Below, piece by piece: positions 56,401-63,983 of a DNA stretch of 64,000 nucleotides. A program made the position numbers and the translations under genes. Origin of the DNA: Telluria sp042683405 (lineage in GTDB: Bacteria; Pseudomonadota; Gammaproteobacteria; Burkholderiales; Burkholderiaceae_D); the NCBI RefSeq assembly GCF_042683405.1, contig NZ_JBHUJS010000010.1:186001-250000 (forward strand), read 5' to 3'. Every line of letters begins with the position of its first letter. Positions within the stretch are counted from its first letter, which is position 1. Under the pieces are notes generated by a model. That model had not been told where the DNA came from. It was given only the letters and a program-made list of their open reading frames with translations, and did not search any database.

Positions 56401-56887
56401 CGGCACCAACTCGAACGACCTGATGTACATCCCGGCCGCTTTCGGTTCGGGCCAGGTGATCTTCCGTGGCGATACCGCGACGAGCAAGACCAACGAGCAG
56501 AAGTTCTGGGATGTCGTGAACTCCAGCAAGGAACTGCGCAATGCTGCCGGTGGCGTCATCAGCCGCAACAGCTCGTTCGCTCCTTGGACCAACAGCATCG
56601 ACATGCGCATCTCGCAAGAGATCCCTGGCTTCTTCACGGGCCACAAGGGCACGCTGGCGTTTGACTTCATGAACGTCGGTAACATGCTGAACAAGCGTTG
56701 GGGCCGTATCAACGAAATCGGCTTCGCAAGCGCTGGCGGTAACTCGCGCAGCTTCGTCGACTACGCTGGTATGCAAGATGGCAAGTACGTCTACCAGGTC
56801 CGCGAGCAGGTGGAAGACTTCATCACCAAGCAGAGCAAGGGCGAATCGCAGTGGGCCGTCCAAGTCACCGCACGCTACGAGTTCTAA
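53462..56887 (+). CDS. Oar-like TonB-dependent receptor
   Basis: This 1141-residue outer-membrane protein has a signal peptide (about 1-27, SFAQ). A carboxypeptidase-regulatory-like domain at about 30-110 (AIGGRVSSADGRPAAGVQVTI) comes next, then a plug at about 120-235 and a large beta-barrel ending in the aromatic ARYEF. This layout matches Oar/OmpA-like receptors of Xanthomonadales and Oxalobacteraceae. Substrate is unknown. Position after the exported deaminase suggests nucleoside or nucleotide uptake, which is inference. Codon choice (CGT, GCA, CCA, AAC) differs from neighbours and suggests high expression. Confidence 0.9.
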   Translation: MISQKRIQLTKLALALSIALSATPSFAQNTTSAIGGRVSSADGRPAAGVQVTIVHTESGSVSNATTDAEGRYVARGLRVGGPYTVTMTKDGVVEKFDNVYLQLAETATVDGSLGTPIATVTVAGQGISSKFNRSNMGSGTNIGRAELAAQASINRNLADYARQDPRLSQTDKDRGEISAGGQNSRFNSITIDGVSISDTFGLEANGLPTNKQPISIDSIQSVQVNISNYDVTQKGYTGANINAVTKSGTNEWHGSVYHVYRDDNLAGKRYNATNDSYSDPAPFEEKTTGFTLGGPIIKDKLFFFASAEDMSSSRASPEFGPLGSSRTNAGITPSAISSLQSLAQSRYGIDVGNANPPDGLEQTVEDRLLKLDWNINDSHRASLRWQKTDQLEPQFSGFSASGIALSSYLWTEQKNIESTVAQVFSDWSDDFSTEFKLSKRESGKRNDNNANLPSMALRFSGPLPAGTPTSVRTGNRFINFGTERSRQFNELDTTTYDAYAGATWFTGDHEIKFGMDHSRNEIFNAFLQDVNGTYTFGCVNSSPTYTYALGAVNCSTSSAEVIEAAVLENFSRGRPLDYIAQLPQTGRTLRDGAAIWTLKNNGFFVQDTWAVNKALNITFGARYDTYSTSDRPLRNDKVASAKVAGVYSTTTSALVRETGGFGLDNTNTIDGDKLFQPRFGFNYRVDAKAPTQIRGGVGLFGGAALNVWLGNPFANSGMATYQVGCGTGNFASCGATDGIFSADPAGQRPIAGNPPASAVDILMPGVSQPSVWKANLAFETELPWYGMVFSVEYMRTDVNKGVYFQHLNLGAPTRTGPDGRPMFWTEPGYTATCANGTGGFTSTGACTGFRARALSNASFTNVIAATETEKGKGNLLTFALASGRAIKGLRWNLAYTYTDATEVSNLSSSTSNSNWGARASFDPNENVAANSSYLVKDRVNASMSWEKAFFGDYKTTVGVFYEGRTGKPYSWTFNNDMNGDGTNSNDLMYIPAAFGSGQVIFRGDTATSKTNEQKFWDVVNSSKELRNAAGGVISRNSSFAPWTNSIDMRISQEIPGFFTGHKGTLAFDFMNVGNMLNKRWGRINEIGFASAGGNSRSFVDYAGMQDGKYVYQVREQVEDFITKQSKGESQWAVQVTARYEF

Positions 56888-56916
56888 TCGACGCCTGGCG
56901 TTGATATAGAAACAAG

Positions 56917-56944
56917 GGGCCGGTAGAAATACCGGCCCTTTTTT
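56917..56944 (+). terminator. Intrinsic terminator after the TonB-dependent receptor
   Basis: GGGCCGGTA (56917-56925) and TACCGGCCC (56930-56938) form a perfect 9-bp stem with a GAAA tetraloop, followed by six T residues. Confidence 0.92.
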
Positions 56945-57013
56945 CGTCTGGATACAAAATTTCCGCCAGCGGCCCCCACGCCAGCGCGCACACATCGGTT
57001 ATCCTTGCGAGCT

Positions 57014-58762
57014 ATGAAAATCCATCTCACGCGCACCAGCAAAATGGGGACAGACCCCATTTCCAAAATGGGGACAGACCCCATTTCCACACTGCGGAAA
57101 TGGGGTCTGTCCCCATTATTGGGTCTGGTGCTGGCTGGCTGTGCGAGCGCGCCGCCAGCGCCGATCGAGATCAACCTGGTTGCCATGAACGATTTCCACG
57201 GGAATCTGGAAGCCAGTAAATTTACCCATCCCGGCCCCGACGGCAAACCGGTCGCGGTCCAGGCGGGCGGTATTGGCGCGCTGGCCGCGGCGGTGACCGC
57301 GTGGCGCGCACAGGATCCTGAGCTGGTGCTGGTCGGGGCAGGCGATCTGGTAGGCGGCACGCCGGCCATGTCGTCGATGTGGAACGATGAGCCGACCATC
57401 AATGCGCTGAACCTGCTCGGCATGAATTTCAGCTCGGTCGGCAACCACGAGTTCGACAGCGGGCGCATCGAACTGATGCGCAAGCAGAAGGGCGGCTGCG
57501 AGACCCCGCGCGCCGACAAGGCCTGCAAGCTGGCGCCGGACTTCAGCGGCGCAAAGTTCCAGTACCTGGCCGCGAACGTGATCGACAAGGCGACCGGCAA
57601 ACCGTTCCTGCCGGCCTGGCGCATCGAGGAAGTGCGCGGCGTGAAGATCGGCTTCATCGGCGCGGTCCTGCAAGGCACGCCCGAGCTGGTGCTGGCGTCC
57701 GGCATCGCTGGACTCGCGTTCGAGGACGAGGCAACTGCCATCAACCGTGTCATGCCCGAGCTGCGCGCCGCCGGCGCGACCGTGTTCGTGGTCCTGATCC
57801 ACGAAGGCGGCAGCACGAAGGAGCCGTATCACAAGCAGGACTGCACAACCCTGACCGGTCCGATCGTCGACATTTCGAAGAAGCTGGATCCGGCCGTGCG
57901 CCTGGTCGTCAGCGGCCACACGCATACGGGCTTCCAGTGCAAGGTGGAAGGCCGCACGATCACGCAAGCGGAATATGCGGGGCACATGCTTACCCGGATC
58001 AAGCTGACGATCGATCCGGCCACCCGCGCGCTGCAGGGCGTGCAGACGAATAACGTGGTGGTCAAGCCGGGCGATTTTCCGCAGGTGCAGGCAGTGGCCG
58101 ACTACCTGGACACGGTCCGCCAGCGCAGCCAGGCAGCACTGGCGAAACCGGTCGGCCGGAGCGCCGTGCGCAGCGTGGAGCGCCGCCTGAACCCGGCCGG
58201 CGAGTCGCCGCTGGGCGGCATCGTGGCGGACGCGGTGCTGGCGGCAACCAAAGACCACGGCGCTGACATCGGCCTGATCAACACGGCCGGTGTACGCAAG
58301 GACCTGGAATCGGGCGCCGACGGCGTCGTCACCTACGGCCAGGCGCAGGCGGTGCTGCCGTTCGCGAACACGCTGTTGGTGATGGAGCTGACCGGCCGCC
58401 AGCTGGTCGAGATGCTCGAGATGCAGTGGATGCGCGAGAACGTGGACGCGCGCCACTCGATGCTGCAGGTGTCCAGGAACGTTACCTACCAGTGGGACAG
58501 CGAGCGCCCGCGCGGGTCGCGCGTCGTGCCTGGCAGCGTGCTGGTCAATGGCCAGCCGGTCGATCCGGACAAGGTGTACCGCGTGGCGGCGAACAACTTC
58601 CTGGCCGAAGGCGGCGACGGCTTCCCGATCTTTATCAAGGTGCCCAAGCACGCCACGCAGATCGTCGATATCGATGCATTCATCGACTACCTGGCCAAGG
58701 GCGGGCTGGCCCAGCCGGCAGCCTTTGCCGCGCCGGCGCCGCGTATCGTCCGGGTGAAATGA
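57014..58762 (+). CDS. 5'-Nucleotidase lipoprotein with REP-derived signal sequence
   Basis: This 582-residue metallophosphatase has an N-terminal calcineurin-like domain (MNDFHGN, GNHEFDSG, VSGHTHTG) and a C-terminal 5'-nucleotidase domain. It should dephosphorylate nucleotides outside the cytoplasm. The leader has a lipobox, LAGC, with Cys43 as the lipid site. Residues 10-35 are encoded by two exact 24-bp repeats (KMGTDPIS twice) and an inverted copy that supplies LRKWGLSP. Upstream ATG choices are limited, and 57014 fits the frame. It heads a tight five-gene set. Confidence 0.9.
   Translation: MKIHLTRTSKMGTDPISKMGTDPISTLRKWGLSPLLGLVLAGCASAPPAPIEINLVAMNDFHGNLEASKFTHPGPDGKPVAVQAGGIGALAAAVTAWRAQDPELVLVGAGDLVGGTPAMSSMWNDEPTINALNLLGMNFSSVGNHEFDSGRIELMRKQKGGCETPRADKACKLAPDFSGAKFQYLAANVIDKATGKPFLPAWRIEEVRGVKIGFIGAVLQGTPELVLASGIAGLAFEDEATAINRVMPELRAAGATVFVVLIHEGGSTKEPYHKQDCTTLTGPIVDISKKLDPAVRLVVSGHTHTGFQCKVEGRTITQAEYAGHMLTRIKLTIDPATRALQGVQTNNVVVKPGDFPQVQAVADYLDTVRQRSQAALAKPVGRSAVRSVERRLNPAGESPLGGIVADAVLAATKDHGADIGLINTAGVRKDLESGADGVVTYGQAQAVLPFANTLLVMELTGRQLVEMLEMQWMRENVDARHSMLQVSRNVTYQWDSERPRGSRVVPGSVLVNGQPVDPDKVYRVAANNFLAEGGDGFPIFIKVPKHATQIVDIDAFIDYLAKGGLAQPAAFAAPAPRIVRVK
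57041..57117. repeat. REP-like repeat, family A, locus 2, inside a coding region
   Basis: Two tandem identical 24-bp units (57041-57064 and 57065-57088), each with the core TGGGGACAGACCCCA, are followed by an inverted copy (57096-57117). The second unit and the inverted copy form perfect 22-bp arms around a 7-nt loop. The family also occurs at 21437-21484. Confidence 0.93.
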
Positions 58763-58773
58763 GGAGCCTGCCG

Positions 58774-60003
58774 ATGCGCCGCCGCCTGCTTGGCCTGCTC
58801 GCCTTCCTCGCCGGAAGCGCGCACGCACAGTTCACGATACCCGGCTATGAGCTGGTGCAGACCGCGCCCGTCGAAACCGCGCTCGAAAGCCGCGACCTGC
58901 GCGATCCGGTCACCGTGTGGTCCGCGATGTTCGACGCCGCGCGCGACGAGATCGTCATCGGCCAGTTCTATGCCGTCAGCCGTGCCGGCACGCCGTTCGA
59001 GAAAGTCATGCAAAGCCTCGCCGCCGCCGGCGCGCGCGGCGTGAAGATCCGCTTCCTGATCGACAAGAAGGGCGTCGGCATGTCGGAGCCGGAAACGCTG
59101 GAGCGGCTGCGCAAGATCCCCAACCTCGAGATGCGCGTCCTCGACTATTCGCAGCTGACCGGCAACGGCATCATCCACGCCAAGTACCTGGTCGTGGACC
59201 GCAAGACCGCTTTTGTCGGCAGCCAGAACTTCGACTGGCGCGCCTTCACCCACATCCACGAGACCGGCCTGCGCATCACCGATCCGGCCATGGTGGCGCA
59301 GGTGCAGGCGATCTTCGAGAAGGACTGGAACGCGCAGGGCCAGCTCGCCGCCGGCGTCAAGCTCGCGCCCCTGGCGCCCGCCAGCGTTGCCCCGACCGTT
59401 GTCGGCGACCAGCAGTTGCTGGCCAGCCCGCACGGGATGAACCCGGCCGGCGTGCCCGATTCCGAAGCGGCGCTGCCTGCGCTGCTGGCCGAAGCGAAGA
59501 ACGAGATCCGCATCCAGGTGCTCGACTACGCGCCGCTCAGCTACGGCCCCAACGGCACCCGTCCGTATTACGGCCTGATCGACAACGCGCTGCGCGCAGC
59601 CGCAACGCGCGGCGTCAAGGTCCGGCTCCTGGTCTCCAACTGGAATACCGAGAAGCCCGCGATCGCCTACCTCAAGAGCCTGGCGCTGGTGCCTAACGTG
59701 GAGGTGAAGATCGTCACGCTGCCCCAGGCGTCGGGCGGCTTCATCCCGTTCGCGCGCGTCATTCACAGCAAGACCATGGTCATCGACGGCAAGACCGCCT
59801 GGATCGGCACCAGCAATTTCGCTGGCGGCTACTTCGACAAGTCGCGCAACCTCGAAGTGGTGCTGCGTAACGAGAAGATGGCGCAGCGCGTGCTGCAGAC
59901 GCAGGACCAGGTGTGGAACTCCCAGTACGCCGCACCGATCGATGTCAGCAAAGATTATCCGAAGCCGAACAAGAGCGGCGAATCACCCAAGTCCAAGGAA
60001 TAA
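58774..60003 (+). CDS. Exported two-HKD phospholipase D superfamily protein
   Basis: This 409-residue protein has a signal peptide at about residues 1-20 (cleavage after AHA) and two HKD motifs: HAKYLVVDRKTAFVGSQNF near residue 135 and HSKTMVIDGKTAWIGTSNF near residue 330. PLD superfamily members cleave phosphodiesters in phospholipids, cardiolipin or nucleic acid. Which applies here is open. The neighbouring nuclease and nucleotidase make a nucleic-acid substrate possible. GAGGAG supports ATG 58774, while ATG 58759 overlaps the previous stop. Confidence 0.85.
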   Translation: MRRRLLGLLAFLAGSAHAQFTIPGYELVQTAPVETALESRDLRDPVTVWSAMFDAARDEIVIGQFYAVSRAGTPFEKVMQSLAAAGARGVKIRFLIDKKGVGMSEPETLERLRKIPNLEMRVLDYSQLTGNGIIHAKYLVVDRKTAFVGSQNFDWRAFTHIHETGLRITDPAMVAQVQAIFEKDWNAQGQLAAGVKLAPLAPASVAPTVVGDQQLLASPHGMNPAGVPDSEAALPALLAEAKNEIRIQVLDYAPLSYGPNGTRPYYGLIDNALRAAATRGVKVRLLVSNWNTEKPAIAYLKSLALVPNVEVKIVTLPQASGGFIPFARVIHSKTMVIDGKTAWIGTSNFAGGYFDKSRNLEVVLRNEKMAQRVLQTQDQVWNSQYAAPIDVSKDYPKPNKSGESPKSKE

Positions 60004-60006
60004 GCA

Positions 60007-61062
60007 ATGAAGAAACTCGCATGTGTGCTGGCGCTGGCCAGCGTATTTGCCGCCACCAACGCGCACGCGTGGGGCAACGACGGCCACCGCGCGGTGGGCG
60101 CGATCGCCGACAAGCTGCTCAAGGGCACCAACGCACAGAAGCAGCTGGCCGCGATCCTGTTCCCGGGCGAGTCGCTCGAATCGATCGCCAACTGGGCCGA
60201 CTGCGTGAAGGGCAACTACTGCGGCCCGCAGACCCCGGAAATGGTCGGCTACGTGGAAGCCAATCCGAAGCACGGCACCTACCACTACACCGACGTGCCA
60301 TACCAGCACAGCCACTACGAAGATGGCGCGCCAGGCGCGTTCGAGGACGATATCGTCCAGACCCTGAAGCAGGCGATCGCCGTGCTGCAAGGAAAGGCCG
60401 ACAAGGACCCGTCGCTGAATCCGCACAAGTTCACCAAGCGCCAGGCGCTGATGCTGCTGGTTCACATGACCGGCGACATCCACCAGCCGCTGCACGTGGG
60501 CGCAGCCTACGTCGGCAAGGACGGCAAGTTCACGATCCCGAAAACGCACCACGACATCGACACGGTCAATATCTTCGATTCGCGCGGCGGTAATAATTTC
60601 CTGCTCGACGAAGGCAAGGTCGCGGCCATGGACGCTGCCCACATTCCGGGCCAGCCACGTCCGGTAAAGGAAGGCGTGCCGAAGGCGCTGACCAAGCCGT
60701 TCCACTCGTACTGGGATACCACGGTCGTCGACTACGCGATGCGCCGCAGCAGCACCAGGACGCCTGACCAGTTCGCGCAGTACGTCATCGACAGCAAGCC
60801 GGTCGTGGCGGCAAATTCGGGCGAACCGACGACCTGGCCTTACCAGTGGGCCAACGATGCGCTCGCCCAGTCGAAGCTGGCGTACGCTAACGTGGTTCCG
60901 GGGCCGTTCCAGCAGCAAGTCAGCAAGAAAGGCGAGACCTATTACACCTGGTCGCTGGAAGTGCCGCAGGATTATCCGGTGCCGAGCTCCGCGCTGGCAC
61001 GCACGCAGCTGATCAAGGGCGGCTACAACCTGGCCGCCGTACTGACCGCCATCTGGCCATAA
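60007..61062 (+). CDS. S1/P1-type nuclease
   Basis: This 351-residue exported zinc nuclease is expected to cut single-stranded DNA and RNA and to act as a 3'-nucleotidase. The signal peptide ends at Ala21, so the mature protein starts with Trp22, the residue whose amino group binds zinc in P1 nuclease. WGNDGHRAVG, HYTDVP and HMTGDIHQPLHVG carry further ligands. It starts 3 bp after the PLD gene and 12 bp before the MipA gene. Confidence 0.93.
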   Translation: MKKLACVLALASVFAATNAHAWGNDGHRAVGAIADKLLKGTNAQKQLAAILFPGESLESIANWADCVKGNYCGPQTPEMVGYVEANPKHGTYHYTDVPYQHSHYEDGAPGAFEDDIVQTLKQAIAVLQGKADKDPSLNPHKFTKRQALMLLVHMTGDIHQPLHVGAAYVGKDGKFTIPKTHHDIDTVNIFDSRGGNNFLLDEGKVAAMDAAHIPGQPRPVKEGVPKALTKPFHSYWDTTVVDYAMRRSSTRTPDQFAQYVIDSKPVVAANSGEPTTWPYQWANDALAQSKLAYANVVPGPFQQQVSKKGETYYTWSLEVPQDYPVPSSALARTQLIKGGYNLAAVLTAIWP

Positions 61063-61074
61063 AAGGAGACCGAC

Positions 61075-61890
61075 ATGCGCTATCCGACGACCTGCATCCT
61101 GATCTGCGCAGTCGTCGGCGCGCCTGTCGCTGCCGCCCCCGCGCTGCCGCTGTGGGAGGTGGGCGTCATCGGCGGGACAGTCTCCATGCCCGCCTATCCC
61201 GCATCCGCCGACCGCTCCACGCGCGGCATTGTCTTCCCTTACCTTGTCTATCGCGGCAAGGTGTTCCGTTCCGACGAATCCGGCCTGCTGGCGCGCGTGC
61301 TGCGCACCGAACGCATGGAGCTGGACATGGGCTTTGCCGCGTCGCTGCCGACGCGTTCCGGAGCGGTCGATGCACGCGAGGGCATGCCCAACCTGGGCGC
61401 GCTGGGCGAGTTCGGCCCGCGCCTGAAGGTCAAGGTCGGCAACCCGGATACCACCAAGGTACGCTTCGAATTGCCCGTGCGCGCCGTGGTCGAGGCGCGC
61501 GGCGGCCTGCACCACCGCGGCTGGACAGCGGAACCCCGCCTGACCTGGGGCACCGAGGACCCCGCAAGGCGGCTCTCCGTCGGCACCAGCTTCAGCGCCG
61601 TGTTTGGCGACCGTTCGATCAACCGCTACTTCTACGAGGTCGCGCCGCAGTACGCGACGCCGGCCCGTCCCGCCTACGCGGCGGACAGCGGCCTGGTGCT
61701 GCTGCGCCTGGGCGCGAGCGCCAACTACAAGCTCACGCGCGACGTGCGCCTGTACGGCTATGTGCGCGCGGAGAGTTATTCGCGCGCGGCCAACCGCGAC
61801 AGCCCCTTGCACCTCAAGTCCACGGGCATCGCCGGCGGCTTCGCTGTCGCGTGGATCATGAAGCGCTCGTCCCGTCCAGCTGCCGACTGA
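61075..61890 (+). CDS. MipA/OmpV family outer-membrane protein
   Basis: This 271-residue protein has a signal peptide at about residues 1-22 and the MipA/OmpV signature near the start of the mature part (LWEVGVIGG, then PAYPASADR). The rest is a predicted beta-barrel with alternating strands (YEVAPQYATPARPAYAADSG near residue 190). Members act as scaffold or porin-like proteins. Here it follows the exported nuclease and may serve the same transcript. The role is unknown. Confidence 0.88.
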   Translation: MRYPTTCILICAVVGAPVAAAPALPLWEVGVIGGTVSMPAYPASADRSTRGIVFPYLVYRGKVFRSDESGLLARVLRTERMELDMGFAASLPTRSGAVDAREGMPNLGALGEFGPRLKVKVGNPDTTKVRFELPVRAVVEARGGLHHRGWTAEPRLTWGTEDPARRLSVGTSFSAVFGDRSINRYFYEVAPQYATPARPAYAADSGLVLLRLGASANYKLTRDVRLYGYVRAESYSRAANRDSPLHLKSTGIAGGFAVAWIMKRSSRPAAD

Positions 61891-61900
61891 GCGCACCGGC

Positions 61901-62689
61901 ATGAGAGCCGCTCTCGGGATGCTCGTGACGGCCGTCATCGTCTACGCCGGGTTTTGCGCGCTGATGTTCTTCCAGCAGCGCTCGCTGATGTATTTCCCCA
62001 CGCCGCCGGCGCCAGCCCCTGCCGGGACGGCGGTGCTTGCGTTGCAGGTGGATGGGGCCAGGCTCGCGGTGACTGCGCTGCGCCAGGACCGGCCGAATGC
62101 GCTGCTGTACTTTGGCGGCAATGCGGAGGACGTGAATGGTAGCGTCGGAGAGTTGTCGGCCGCGTTCCCGGACCATGCCATCTACCTGATGCAGTACCGC
62201 GGCTACGGCCGCAGCAGCGGCACGCCGACCGAACGTGCGCTGGTGGCGGACGCACTTGCGCTGTTCGACTCGGTGCGCGCGCGGCATGCCCGTATCGACG
62301 TGGCGGGACGCAGCCTGGGTAGCGGCGTAGCGGTCCAGCTGGCGAGCGCGCGCCCGGTCGGGCGTCTCGTGCTGGTCACGCCATTCGACAGCTTGCGCGA
62401 CGTGGCCGCTGGCCATTACAGGTGGCTCCCCGTGCGCTGGCTGATGCGCGACCGCTATGACTCCGGCGCGCATGCGCCAGGCATATCGGCGCCGACCACG
62501 CTGGTCGCGGCGGAGCACGACGAGATCATTCCCACGGGGCAGACCGAAACGCTGTTCAAGCGCTTTCCTGCCGGGGTGGCCGAGATGGTTGTGATCGAGG
62601 GTGCTGCCCACAACACGATCTCGCTGAATCCCCGCTATATCGAGGCGCTCAGGGGCGGGCCGGCTGCGCTGGCAAGGAAAGGTGACTAG
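61901..62689 (+). CDS. Alpha/beta hydrolase, membrane-anchored
   Basis: This 262-residue protein has an N-terminal hydrophobic helix (about residues 4-22) that is probably a membrane anchor. It is followed by an alpha/beta hydrolase domain with the oxyanion segment YFGGNAEDV, the turn QYRGYGRSSG and the nucleophile elbow GRSLGSG. The Asp is probably in AAEHDEIIP and the His in GAAHNTIS. It resembles the YfhR/BEM46-type hydrolases. The substrate is unknown. It ends the five-gene set. Confidence 0.8.
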   Translation: MRAALGMLVTAVIVYAGFCALMFFQQRSLMYFPTPPAPAPAGTAVLALQVDGARLAVTALRQDRPNALLYFGGNAEDVNGSVGELSAAFPDHAIYLMQYRGYGRSSGTPTERALVADALALFDSVRARHARIDVAGRSLGSGVAVQLASARPVGRLVLVTPFDSLRDVAAGHYRWLPVRWLMRDRYDSGAHAPGISAPTTLVAAEHDEIIPTGQTETLFKRFPAGVAEMVVIEGAAHNTISLNPRYIEALRGGPAALARKGD

Positions 62690-62702
62690 CAGGACCTGGA
62701 TG

Positions 62703-63983
62703 TCACGATAGCGCTGTGCGGTTCCTCGCTGCCCGCTCCAGCATCAGTTCGCGTTCGCGCGTATTGCCCGCCAATGCCGCGGCGCGTTCGAACTCGGCGC
62801 AGGCTTCGGGCCGGCGGCCGAGTTGTTCCAGCAGGTCGCCTCGCACGGCGGGCAGCCATTGGTAGTCCTGCAGCGTGCGTTCGCTCCCGAGCGCATCGAC
62901 GACGTCCAGCGCCTGCTGAGGACCATAGGCCATCCCCACGGCCACTGCGCGGTTCAGTTCCACGACCGGGGAGGGCGCGGCGCGCGACAGCTCCTCGTAG
63001 ACCGCAACGATCGCGCGCCAGTCGGTATCGGCAAAGGTGGCGGCGCGCGCGTGGCATGCGGCGATCTCCGCCTGCAGCTGGTACGGTCCGCGCCCGCCGC
63101 CGGCAAGCGCCGCACGCGCGAGCGAGGCGAGCCCGAGGCCGATCAGGTCCGCGTCCCACTGCGTGCGGTCCTGGTCGCGCAGCAGGACCGGCCGGCCGTT
63201 CGCGTCGGCGCGGGCTTTCGCGCGCGAGGCCTGCAATTCCATCAGCGCGACCAGCCCATGCACTTCGGGTTCGCCTGGTGCGAGCCGGGCCAGCAGGCGG
63301 CCCAGCCGCAAGGCCTCGTCGCACAGGGCAGGGCGCATCCAGTCGTCGCCCGAGGTGGCGGTGTAGCCTTCGTTAAAGATGAGGTAGACCACCTGGAGCA
63401 CCGTGTCCAGGCGTTCCGCGAGCGCGTCCGGCGGGGGCAGCTCGAAGGGCACCTGCGCATCGCGCAGCGTGCGCTTGGCGCGCACCAGGCGCTGGGCCAG
63501 CGTCGCCTCCGGCACCAGGCATGCGCGCGCGATCTCCTGCGTGGTCAGGCCGGCGACTGTCTTCAGTGTCAGCGCGATGCGCGCTTCGGTAGACAGGACG
63601 GGATGGCAGGCAGTGAAGATCAGGCGCAGCACGTCGTCGCCGATGACGTCGTTGCGCGCCGCATCCAGGCCGTCCACGAAATCGGGAACGACCAGCGCCT
63701 CCTGCGCTTCGAGGTCCAGTCCGATCTCCTGCAGCTTCTCCTGCAGGACCTTGTCGCGGCGCATGCGGTCGAATGCGCCATTCTTCGCGGCCGTCATCAG
63801 CCAGGCTCCGGGGTTGTCGGGGATGCCCGATGCGGGCCAGTGCTCCAGCGCGGAGACCAGCGCATCCTGCGCCAGCTCTTCGGCCAGGCCGACGTCGCGC
63901 ACGATGCGCGCAACGGCGGCGACGATCCTGGCGGACTCGCGCCGCCAGACGCTGGCAATGATCCGGCCGGCCCCTGGATGCAT
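62703..63983 (-). CDS. ECF sigma factor of the ECF42 type
   Basis: This 426-residue protein has sigma-70 region 2 at about residues 10-80 (GLAEELAQDALVSALEHWP), region 4 at about 130-185 (LTTQEIARACLVPEATLAQRL) and a long C-terminal domain (DUF6596, with TPR-like repeats near 340-420). ECF42 sigma factors lack a membrane anti-sigma factor and usually sit next to a DGPF/YCII-domain gene. Its ATG overlaps the stop of the gene that enters from the right edge. No target promoter was sought. Confidence 0.88.
   Translation of the reverse strand: MHPGAGRIIASVWRRESARIVAAVARIVRDVGLAEELAQDALVSALEHWPASGIPDNPGAWLMTAAKNGAFDRMRRDKVLQEKLQEIGLDLEAQEALVVPDFVDGLDAARNDVIGDDVLRLIFTACHPVLSTEARIALTLKTVAGLTTQEIARACLVPEATLAQRLVRAKRTLRDAQVPFELPPPDALAERLDTVLQVVYLIFNEGYTATSGDDWMRPALCDEALRLGRLLARLAPGEPEVHGLVALMELQASRAKARADANGRPVLLRDQDRTQWDADLIGLGLASLARAALAGGGRGPYQLQAEIAACHARAATFADTDWRAIVAVYEELSRAAPSPVVELNRAVAVGMAYGPQQALDVVDALGSERTLQDYQWLPAVRGDLLEQLGRRPEACAEFERAAALAGNTRERELMLERAARNRTALS

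Noticed and set aside
53501..56995. A 1164-codon open frame on the minus strand opposite the TonB-dependent receptor
   Set aside because: Long antisense frames are common in high-GC genes with biased codons. The translation has no recognisable domain, and the sense protein has a signal peptide, a plug and a barrel.
57041..57117. CRISPR array from the 24-bp repeats
   Set aside because: The units are directly adjacent without spacers, one is inverted, and there are no cas genes.
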